From JAUYQR01 sp043727195 (GTDB lineage: Bacteria; Pseudomonadota; Alphaproteobacteria; Rhodobacterales; Rhodobacteraceae): a DNA stretch of 5,120 nucleotides. The notes under the pieces were generated by a model. That model was not told where the DNA came from. It searched no databases and saw nothing but the letters and a program-made list of their open reading frames with translations. The DNA is taken from the NCBI GenBank assembly GCA_043727195.1, contig JAYSYZ010000051.1, forward strand, positions 1 to 5,120, in the 5' to 3' direction. Each line of letters starts with the position of its first letter. The stretch's first letter is position 1. Shown here piece by piece: positions 1-5,120 of the stretch. Both the position numbers and the translations under genes were made by a program.

Positions 1-396
1 GACGGAACCCAACACCTCCTGCACGTAACGCAGCGACAGATCGTTCTTGTCAAGGTCGATGCAGAACCACCAGTAGGAACCTCGCTCCCGCTGGACTGCA
101 TGATTGCGCGCATCCCAGGCAATGTAGGACGAGGGCATGAACCAGCGGGCTGTCTCCTTCGGGACCCGTTGCGGCGACAAAACCATGGCAGCGATCTCGG
201 GCGCTGAGATCGTGCGATAGTCTGTACCCGCGGTCGGATGAGGGTTATGTCTGCCGTCGCTTAGAATAAGCGCATGCGTGTCCGATTGACCAGCACCTGT
301 CGCGAACTGGATGGCATGGCGCTTGATGGCGGCAGGCGAGCCTTCGCTTGCCTGGTCGGTTGCTTCGTCCTGTCGATCAGTTGCCGGACTGGTCAT
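1..396 (-). CDS. Primase-like replication protein, N-terminal part (runs off the left edge)
   Basis: The first 132 codons of a minus-strand gene stay open to the window edge. The ATG at 396 is preceded by a strong ribosome binding site, GGAGG, five bases upstream, and it overlaps the end of the upstream helix-turn-helix gene by 20 bases, which suggests translational coupling. The first 50 residues are polar and probably disordered. Residues 82-120 read ARWFMPSSY, then DARNHAVQRERG, then WWFCIDLDKND. The FCIDLD segment (D114 and D116) fits the hhhDhD metal-binding motif of archaeo-eukaryotic-type primase/polymerase (AEP) domains, and in those families an AEP domain is often followed by a helicase/ATPase domain, which would lie outside this window. 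A role in priming replication of the mobile element is inferred. The match rests on one motif, so another nucleotidyltransferase-like or a VirE-N-type protein remains possible. That a gene is present is much surer than its function. Confidence 0.72.
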   Translation of the reverse strand, partial: MTSPATDRQDEATDQASEGSPAAIKRHAIQFATGAGQSDTHALILSDGRHNPHPTAGTDYRTISAPEIAAMVLSPQRVPKETARWFMPSSYIAWDARNHAVQRERGSYWWFCIDLDKNDLSLRYVQEVLGSV

Positions 397-595
397 GACC
401 ACCTCCAGGTGCCCGCTGGCATTCCTCCCAGGCCAGAACGTCTTCGCGCCGGTAAAGCACCCGGCCCCCAATGCGGATCGGCCTCGGTCCGATGCCCGCT
501 ATTTCGTGGCGCTCGATCGTGCGCGTGCTGACTCGCCAGAAGTGGGCGAGCTCCGGCCGCGTCAGGCGGTCCGGCAGATCGTCATTGCCTGTCAT
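377..595 (-). CDS. AlpA/excisionase-like helix-turn-helix DNA-binding protein
   Basis: A 72-residue cytosolic protein made almost entirely of a MerR-like (HTH_17/AlpA type) winged helix-turn-helix. Residues 11-58 show the family pattern: LTRPELAHFWRVSTRTIERH is the helix-turn-helix, followed by GIGPRPIRIGGRVLYRREDV, where the IGGRVLYRREDVLAW wing is diagnostic. Such proteins in phages and integrative elements act as recombination directionality factors (Xis) or as transcriptional regulators of the element. The ATG at 595 lies one base after the TGA of the upstream small gene, with a purine-rich GGGGGTG ribosome binding site inside that gene's end, and the gene end overlaps the primase-like gene. 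It is therefore a middle gene of the minus-strand operon. Whether it is an excisionase or a repressor/activator cannot be told from sequence; its distance from the recombinase and its operon with replication genes lean slightly toward a regulator. Confidence 0.85.
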   Translation of the reverse strand: MTGNDDLPDRLTRPELAHFWRVSTRTIERHEIAGIGPRPIRIGGRVLYRREDVLAWEECQRAPGGGHDQSGN

Positions 596-596
596 G

Positions 597-764
597 TCAG
601 GTCACCCCCTGCATCACAGCGACATAGACTGCGAAGAGAACACCACCGTCTGACATGACGCCGACGTCCTCGATCCGATACTTGCGGCCGGACAAGACGA
701 CCTGTGCCAGATCCCACGCCCGGAAATAGCCGGGCAGCTTTTGGTAGTCGGTCTCCTCGTCCAT
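597..764 (-). CDS. Small protein of unknown function in the sigma-HTH-primase operon
   Basis: I do not recognise this protein. With the start chosen here it has 55 residues, beginning MDEETDYQKLPGYFRAWDLA and ending AVYVAVMQGVT; it is mixed alpha/beta in character, with no signal peptide, membrane helix or metal motif. The frame is supported by position: it lies between the sigma-like gene and the helix-turn-helix gene, and its TGA is one base from the next ATG. The start is ambiguous. The ATG at 764 has AAAGG seven bases upstream. An ATG at 800 would have AGGAG directly abutting it, which is too close, while a GTG at 794 would have that same AGGAG at a good six-base spacing and would give 65 residues. 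The gene probably encodes a conserved companion of the neighbouring regulators, but no function can be given. Confidence 0.6.
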   Translation of the reverse strand: MDEETDYQKLPGYFRAWDLAQVVLSGRKYRIEDVGVMSDGGVLFAVYVAVMQGVT

Positions 765-808
765 CTTCGAACCTTTCGATGGGCCCGAACTCACGGGCAT
801 CTCCTAGG

Positions 809-1567
809 TCAAAGGCCAAGCGGCGCGTCGGAATGGGACAGATCGCTTGGATTATTATGCAGGGCAGCGAGTTTCGTCATGGCCCGCTGATGGCGCTTGC
901 GGGCGGCATCGTGCGAAAGGCCAAGCGCCCTGGCGGCCTCTGCCTGTGTCTCTCCGAGGGTAATGATGCGCAGGAAAAGCTCTGTATCCCGTCCCAGTAC
1001 TGGAAGCAGGCGGTTGCGCCAGGTGTCGATATCCATGAAGTGATCGTTGCAAGCGGGATCGGCGACATCCTGAAGGCTGTCGTGGCTCTCCAGTTCTCTG
1101 CGCCGCACCGTATTACGTTTCAGATATGCCCGACGGATATCGCGCTCTGTATTCATGATCAGCGTCGCCGCCACTTTTTGCACCGATGCGAGGTTCAGAC
1201 GGCGAATGGCGATCGCAATTTGCCCGAGAATGTGGTCGGCGAGATCGTGGCGACTGTCTGGCCAATCGCGCCAAAGTCGGTGACGGACCACGTCAAGCCC
1301 TGGCCAGAGGGCAAGGATCAGGATGATTGCAGCCAGATCGGAGGATGGGCCAACACCCTGCGCTTCGACGACGAGGGCGCACACTACGGCATGGCGCGGC
1401 TCCGATGGATCATTCGTGCTGTGTTGACGATCCAATAGCGCGTCGACGCAGGTCACCCCTGCCAGAACGGAGTGACGCCCTCGCATCTGATCAAAGAGCT
1501 GCTCGGCGGACCGGCGGTGACAAAGGGTAAGCAATTGCAGATGGAACGCGGACCAGGAGGCGCGCAT
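809..1567 (-). CDS. Sigma-70-like regulator with C-terminal region 4 helix-turn-helix
   Basis: A 252-residue protein. Residues 194-233 (TELFLRIITLGETQAEAARA, then LGLSHDAARKRHQRAMTKL) have the sigma-70 region 4 / ECF-like helix-turn-helix pattern that contacts a -35 element. Residues about 78-151 (ILALWPGLDVVRHRLWRDW through NTERDIRRAYLKR) are helical, rich in Arg and Trp, and could be a divergent region 2, although the canonical region 2 signatures are not obvious. It therefore looks like a sigma-factor-like transcription regulator of the type carried on alphaproteobacterial mobile elements, not a housekeeping sigma. The ATG at 1567 is the first possible start after an in-frame stop at 1601-1603, with AAAGG nine bases upstream. 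It is the first gene of the minus-strand operon, and its stop is only a few tens of bases from the next start. It may direct transcription of element genes, which is inference. A long plus-strand frame covers the same region but has no domain-like content. Confidence 0.78.
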   Translation of the reverse strand: MRASWSAFHLQLLTLCHRRSAEQLFDQMRGRHSVLAGVTCVDALLDRQHSTNDPSEPRHAVVCALVVEAQGVGPSSDLAAIILILALWPGLDVVRHRLWRDWPDSRHDLADHILGQIAIAIRRLNLASVQKVAATLIMNTERDIRRAYLKRNTVRRRELESHDSLQDVADPACNDHFMDIDTWRNRLLPVLGRDTELFLRIITLGETQAEAARALGLSHDAARKRHQRAMTKLAALHNNPSDLSHSDAPLGL

Positions 1568-1644
1568 GACGTCCAGCCTTTCGGCCGGGCGTCTGGCGCC
1601 TCACGGGGGCTTACAGAGGGTTACGAAATGTGGAAAAGCGAAAC

Positions 1645-1663
1645 GGGCGCCGATGGGGCGCCC
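1645..1663 (-). terminator. Probable intrinsic terminator after the Com-like gene
   Basis: On the minus strand a 7-bp GC-only stem (GGGCGCC pairing with GGCGCCC) with a 5-base loop begins eight bases beyond the stop codon at 1672. It is followed by GTTTCGCTTTTCC, a moderately T-rich tract. The place and orientation suit termination of the Com-like transcript. The T tract is interrupted, so termination may be partial and some read-through into the sigma-like gene is possible. Confidence 0.5.
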
Positions 1664-1671
1664 GCGTCAGG

Positions 1672-1887
1672 TCAGGTTCGGTTGGGAGTGTCGCAGCCGT
1701 GGCAGGTCGCCTCGACGGGCAGGCTCACCAGGTAGTTGTGGCGTTTAAGCCGGATGTGCAGGAGCGCGCCATGGCGCACCCCAAGCAGCTTGCGGCACTC
1801 AACGCACCGCCATTCGCTGGGTTCGAGGACCGACGGGACGAAGGGAGTGGTGCGAGTCGAAAGACGGGTGGTGGTCGGATAGGCCAT
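1672..1887 (-). CDS. Com-like zinc-ribbon small protein
   Basis: A 71-residue protein. Residues 26-40 read WRCVECRKLLGVRHG, the beginning of the pattern seen in Mu-like Com proteins, the zinc-finger RNA-binding activators of mom translation (Cys-x2-Cys, then KLL and G). The second Cys pair, C62 and C65 (ATCHGC), is placed 30 residues after C31, near the C-terminus, and not directly after the HIR strand as in Mu Com, where the text here is LLHIRLKRHNYLV. Four cysteines can still form one zinc site. The ATG at 1887 has AGGAG six bases upstream, an excellent ribosome binding site. No mom-like DNA-modification gene is visible next to it, so a Mom-related role is not supported; a small nucleic-acid-binding regulator is the safest reading. 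It could be expressed together with the large upstream gene, 98 bases away, or on its own. Confidence 0.75.
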   Translation of the reverse strand: MAYPTTTRLSTRTTPFVPSVLEPSEWRCVECRKLLGVRHGALLHIRLKRHNYLVSLPVEATCHGCDTPNRT

Positions 1888-1930
1888 AGGAGGCTCCTGT
1901 GGTTACGGAGCCTTCCAAGGATCACATGCT

Positions 1931-1976
1931 TCCATCGACGCCCAATAGGGGTGTCCATCGATGAACAATCGACGCC
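1931..1976. repeat. Short overlapping direct repeats upstream of the Com-like gene
   Basis: In plus orientation TCCATCGACGCC (1931-1942) is partly repeated twice: TCCATCGA again at 1954-1961 and ATCGACGCC again at 1968-1976. The middle copy also forms the palindrome CATCGATG (1957-1963 area). The repeats lie in the 98-bp gap between the large orphan gene and the Com-like gene, 40-90 bases upstream of that gene's start. They could be an operator or the scar of a cargo insertion boundary; chance similarity in GC-rich DNA is also possible. Confidence 0.35.
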
Positions 1977-1985
1977 ACTTTCAGA

Positions 1986-4103
1986 TCAGTATCCTTTGAG
2001 CTTCCAGCGCCGCGGGCCGTTCGGTTCAACGTAGGTTTTTACGATCGGCCAACGCGTCCGGCCGATCATTTGTTCGAAACCAGTAGACCCACTATTCTTA
2101 ATCAGCTCGCCCGACGCCACACCGGGTGCTCCTCGCCTCGCGGCATCGACCAAGAGCCGAAATGCAATTACCGCAGGTTCACTGAACAGATCGAGCGGGT
2201 CCTCACCAGGCACGTGAAGGCGAGCCGCTGCATGGTCCAAGTCCTCGACCAGCTCCAACGTGCCTGCTCCAAGCGCCAGACTTCGCCCATTGCGGAATGC
2301 GGCGGCGACAGCAGTTCGGTCGACGCCGATGTCTAGCTTTTCACCGTGATGCTTCACGACAGGTACGACAACGTTTGCACCGATCAGGCGCGGGCCAACC
2401 GCTTTGCCGGTGAACACGATCCCCGGTCCAGAACCGGAACGGCCCCGCAGGTGCTCATCAACTGACGTAAAAGTTTTCAACTGGTCGAGACCGCGGGCAA
2501 GGTAACAATTTACGTCCCGTTCGTCGATCCGCACCAGTCCAATAAATGCAAGACTCCTCGGAAGATCTTCTGGTGCCGCAGCGTCCACAACGCTTTTGAG
2601 CGCCGTCAAAAGTCGCTCGTGCACCCAGTCCAAATCGACGGCGTAGATGGTTCGGTCCGCCATTGTCGGACCCTCGATTTCCTCATCTTCCTCTTCTTCC
2701 AAAAGCTTCGGTTCGACCTCCTTCTTGCGGATCAAACGGGCATCCTCCAACGGCTTCGTATGAATGCCGCGCGAGACGAAATAGCTTCCGTTCTGCGTTT
2801 TCTGATCCAATTCCCATAGCTCGGCCATGACCGGAATAAGGTCTATCGCTTGGTCATCGTCAATGTCACAGAACGCTCGAAGCAACCCCCACGCTTCAAG
2901 AAGCTTGCGTCCAAAGTTCCGGATGACCGGATCACGCTCCGAGTTCAGGCTGCAGCTGTTGCCATCTGACACAGCGATTTCCAATATTCGCCGCGTCTCG
3001 TCGTCTTGCTGCTGGTAACTTACAACGATCAGAAGCTTGGAGACGCCCAAAGCCCGACGCAATACGCCTGAGGGACCGAGGTAGCGTTCCACCAAAGCTT
3101 CCATTTCCGCTGTTCCACCAGCCCTGAGGGCCAGACGCGTCTGCCAGTTTTCGACGCGCAGTTCGAGATCAGCGAGCTTGGCTGACAGCACCGTGAAACC
3201 GCTCACTTCCGGCAGCGGCAAGTCCATAGATCTGAGGAAACGCGAGGTGTCATACGTCGCAGAAACGAGGGGTTTTGCGGACAAATCTTGCCGCAGTGTC
3301 TCGGACGCAAAGCACTGCGCCACAGCATTGCGTACTACCGCTCGGGTGGCCGCGACCTCGATCCGCTCGTCAGCTGGCGTATAGATCAGAACGGCTTCGT
3401 CTTGAGGCAAGTAATAGAGCAGTCGCCGTTCGCCGCTCTCGCCATGAGTTGCAACGCTCGTCTGCTGACCTGCGAACCGAACGATTACCAGCACTGCAGG
3501 CAGGTGTTCAGGGACCTTGGGTAGGTCGATCAAACTGATGGAAAGGCTTCGGCTTGTCTTCAGCTTCTTGCCGATCGCGCCAGCTAGCCTCTCTGGATCT
3601 ACTTCTGCTGCGCTAAAGCGCCCGCCTTTTCCATCGAGATCGACGTTGAATGCGGCATACAGTCGACCGGCATTGCGCCAGGACCGAATGGCCTTGAAGC
3701 TAACGGCATCGTCAAACTCCTTGCGATGTTTGACGTGAGCCCACAGACTTCTCGCGAGGTCGCCGGGCTGCTCATCGAACTCCTCACAGTCTTCGTTGCT
3801 CAGTTGACGCTCGATGATTGTCTTCAGCGAAGTCGGCCCCCTTGCCTCGGTTAGATCCAGGACACGTCGACATTCCACCTCGATGGGCTCAACTTCGTCG
3901 CGCGTCATCTTATTGAAGTGCTGAAGGACCCGGTTCCGGAAAAGGTCGTCATCTGTTGCGCTGGCAGCAGCTACTTCCACACCTTGGTGGACGGGACGAA
4001 AGTTATCGTCCAGCTGCAGAAAAAACGACCGCAGATGCTTGGCAGGTGAATCTTCTATTACCCTGAAGAGCGCTGCGCCATTTTGAAACACATTCCGAGT
4101 CAT
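1986..4103 (-). CDS. Large orphan protein of unknown function (candidate cargo/defence gene)
   Basis: I do not recognise this 705-residue protein. The ATG at 4103 (MTRNVFQNGAALFRV) is preferred; AAAGG lies 12 bases upstream. A TTG at 4115, four codons earlier, also keeps the frame but has no properly spaced ribosome binding site. There is no signal peptide or transmembrane helix, so it should be cytosolic. About residues 1-440 form one or more mixed alpha/beta domains. An acidic, Glu-rich linker follows at about 462-479 (EVEPKLLEEEEDEEIEGP). A second part, about 480-705, has hydrophobic strands such as GANVVVPVV (575-583) and ends with roughly 45 residues (ASGELIKNSG, then MIGRTRWPIVKTYVEPNG, then RRWKLKGY) that resemble a winged-helix fold, suggesting nucleic-acid binding. 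No Walker A, HNH, PD-(D/E)XK, TIR or methyltransferase motif was found by eye. It stands alone between two mobile-element modules and is less GC-rich than the DUF2924 side, as expected for cargo. A single-gene defence function is only a hypothesis. Confidence 0.85.
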   Translation of the reverse strand: MTRNVFQNGAALFRVIEDSPAKHLRSFFLQLDDNFRPVHQGVEVAAASATDDDLFRNRVLQHFNKMTRDEVEPIEVECRRVLDLTEARGPTSLKTIIERQLSNEDCEEFDEQPGDLARSLWAHVKHRKEFDDAVSFKAIRSWRNAGRLYAAFNVDLDGKGGRFSAAEVDPERLAGAIGKKLKTSRSLSISLIDLPKVPEHLPAVLVIVRFAGQQTSVATHGESGERRLLYYLPQDEAVLIYTPADERIEVAATRAVVRNAVAQCFASETLRQDLSAKPLVSATYDTSRFLRSMDLPLPEVSGFTVLSAKLADLELRVENWQTRLALRAGGTAEMEALVERYLGPSGVLRRALGVSKLLIVVSYQQQDDETRRILEIAVSDGNSCSLNSERDPVIRNFGRKLLEAWGLLRAFCDIDDDQAIDLIPVMAELWELDQKTQNGSYFVSRGIHTKPLEDARLIRKKEVEPKLLEEEEDEEIEGPTMADRTIYAVDLDWVHERLLTALKSVVDAAAPEDLPRSLAFIGLVRIDERDVNCYLARGLDQLKTFTSVDEHLRGRSGSGPGIVFTGKAVGPRLIGANVVVPVVKHHGEKLDIGVDRTAVAAAFRNGRSLALGAGTLELVEDLDHAAARLHVPGEDPLDLFSEPAVIAFRLLVDAARRGAPGVASGELIKNSGSTGFEQMIGRTRWPIVKTYVEPNGPRRWKLKGY

Positions 4104-4263
4104 GGCAAATTCCAACCTTTAACCATTCAACCTGAAGCTGAATGCTGCGGCAGTTCGCCAAAGTTTTCAAACTGAATCCTCACCGACAGATTTTTTGGGG
4201 CTCCTGTCCCATTTCAGTTTTTAGACTGGCCTTTGACTGGCAGATGAACCCGAAAGGTCTGCC
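4104..4263. promoter_or_regulatory. Divergent intergenic region with repeated ACTG/CAGT half-sites
   Basis: These 160 bases must hold the promoters of both the leftward orphan gene and the rightward small protein-DUF2924-recombinase operon. The stretch is AT-richer than its flanks. It contains an inverted repeat AGTTTTCAAACT (4162-4173), CAGTT at 4151 and at 4215 facing AACTG (4170-4174) and GACTG (4224), and a tandem GACTGGC (below). On the minus strand TTGAAA (4165-4170) could be a -35 element, but no convincing -10 is seen for either direction. Binding of the element's own regulator is plausible but inferred. Confidence 0.4.
4224..4241. repeat. Tandem GACTGGC direct repeat, 11-bp period
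   Basis: GACTGGC occurs at 4224-4230 and again at 4235-4241, separated by CTTT. The 11-bp spacing is about one DNA helical turn, so two protein subunits could bind on the same face. It lies 22 bases upstream of the small-protein start codon, where a bound protein would block transcription or early elongation of the recombinase operon. Confidence 0.45.
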
Positions 4264-4463
4264 ATGTCTGGCCCTAATCCGATCGCCCCGAACTTGTTGT
4301 CACAGTCCGAACGTCGCAACCAACTTTGCCGGATACTCGCCCTTGGCTTGGTTCGCCTGATGCAGCGGCAGTCAAGCGAACTATCTGACGCCATTGGAGA
4401 AAGTTGTCTACCCTCTCCGCCCGACCAGAGCGCACATGCAACTCCGACCCAACGGAGAACCGC

Positions 4464-4467
<4 letters not shown>
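4264..4467 (+). CDS. Small conserved-looking protein upstream of DUF2924
   Basis: A 67-residue protein starting MSGPNPIAPNLLSQSERRNQ and ending in DQSAHATPTQRRTA. Its centre (residues 16-46) is a likely amphipathic helix, ERRNQLCRILALGLVRLMQR; the tail is polar and proline-rich. The ATG at 4264 has AAAGG six bases upstream. The TGA overlaps the DUF2924 start as ATGA, the same arrangement as at the DUF2924-recombinase junction, which strongly supports a real, co-translated gene. From memory, small proteins of this shape, with an ERR-x-L-x-x-LALGLVRL core and an RRTA end, occur upstream of DUF2924 genes in alphaproteobacterial islands; this could not be checked here. Function is unknown; an accessory role for the recombinase operon is inferred. 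It is the first gene of the operon and therefore sits directly under control of the repeat-containing intergenic region. Confidence 0.75.
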
Positions 4468-4915
<448 letters not shown>

Positions 4916-4919
<4 letters not shown>

Positions 4920-5120
4920 ACGCGCTGATCAAACCGATCGTCCGAAAACTGCGCTGCGCAGTCTACACCCGGAAATCCTCCGAGGAGGGTCTGGACCAGG
5001 CGTTCAACAGCCTCGACGCGCAACGGGAGTCCGGCGAGGCCTATGTTGCCAGCCAGCGTGCCGAGGGTTGGGTGCTGGTGCCGGACCGCTACGACGACGG
5101 CGGCGTCTCTGGCGGCACCC
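4916..5120 (+). CDS. Large serine recombinase, N-terminal catalytic part (runs off the right edge)
   Basis: The first 68 codons of a site-specific serine recombinase (resolvase/invertase superfamily). AVYTRKSSEEGLDQAFNSLD with AQRE following is the classic start of the catalytic domain: S21, in YTRKS, is the predicted nucleophile that attaches to DNA, and the SLDAQRE motif follows at 32-38. The later YDDGGVSGGT (residues 59-68) is the conserved D-G-x-SG loop of large serine recombinases. Such enzymes are usually around 450-600 residues, with a recombinase domain and a zinc ribbon after the catalytic domain; those parts lie beyond the window. The ATG overlaps the DUF2924 stop and has a perfect AGGAGG five bases upstream, so high and coupled translation is expected. 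It would integrate and excise this element by attP/attB recombination. The attachment site cannot be identified in this window. Confidence 0.93.

Noticed and set aside
704..1438. A 244-codon open frame on the plus strand
   Set aside because: It is antisense to the sigma-like gene, shows no domain-like pattern, and crosses several tightly packed gene junctions of the minus-strand operon; the minus strand has the recognisable helix-turn-helix.
1619..1907. Shared GGTTACG (CGTAACC on the minus strand) upstream of both the sigma-like gene (1619-1625) and the Com-like gene (1901-1907) as a promoter element for the sigma-like factor
   Set aside because: The distances to the start codons differ greatly (about 52 and 14 bases), and the second copy is too close to the ribosome binding site to be a promoter element; a 7-base match can arise by chance.
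1630..2034. A 134-codon plus-strand open frame
   Set aside because: It runs antisense across the terminator, the Com-like gene and the intergenic repeats, with a low-quality composition and no ribosome binding site that stands out.

Overview
This window looks like part of an integrated mobile element (an integrative element or prophage-like island) from a GC-rich bacterium, most likely an alphaproteobacterium. That assignment rests on the co-occurrence of a DUF2924 protein directly followed by a large serine recombinase, a Mu Com-like zinc-finger protein, an orphan sigma-like regulator and an AlpA-type helix-turn-helix protein, a set I associate with alphaproteobacterial islands. No rRNA, tRNA, CRISPR array or obvious insertion sequence was seen.

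Layout. Positions 1-1567 (minus strand) hold a compact cluster read right to left: a sigma-70-like regulator, a small unknown protein, an AlpA/excisionase-like DNA-binding protein, and the start of a protein carrying an hhhDhD motif typical of archaeo-eukaryotic-type primases, cut off by the left edge. Gene ends touch or overlap, so this reads as one operon with a replication/regulation flavour. Positions 1672-1887 (minus) hold a short Com-like zinc-ribbon gene, followed by a likely intrinsic terminator at 1645-1663.

Positions 1986-4103 (minus) hold one large gene for a 705-residue protein that I do not recognise. It stands alone, with somewhat lower GC than the recombinase side, and looks like cargo placed between the two element modules. 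A 160-bp intergenic stretch (4104-4263) with repeated ACTG/CAGT elements separates it from a divergent plus-strand operon: a 67-residue small protein, a DUF2924 protein and the N-terminus of a large serine recombinase, the last two junctions each being ATGA overlaps.

Inferred joint role: the recombinase (with DUF2924 and the small protein as partners or accessory factors) would integrate and excise the element; the sigma-like and AlpA-like proteins would control expression; the primase-like protein would support replication; and the large orphan gene is an accessory function, possibly defence or host-interaction, for which there is no direct evidence here.
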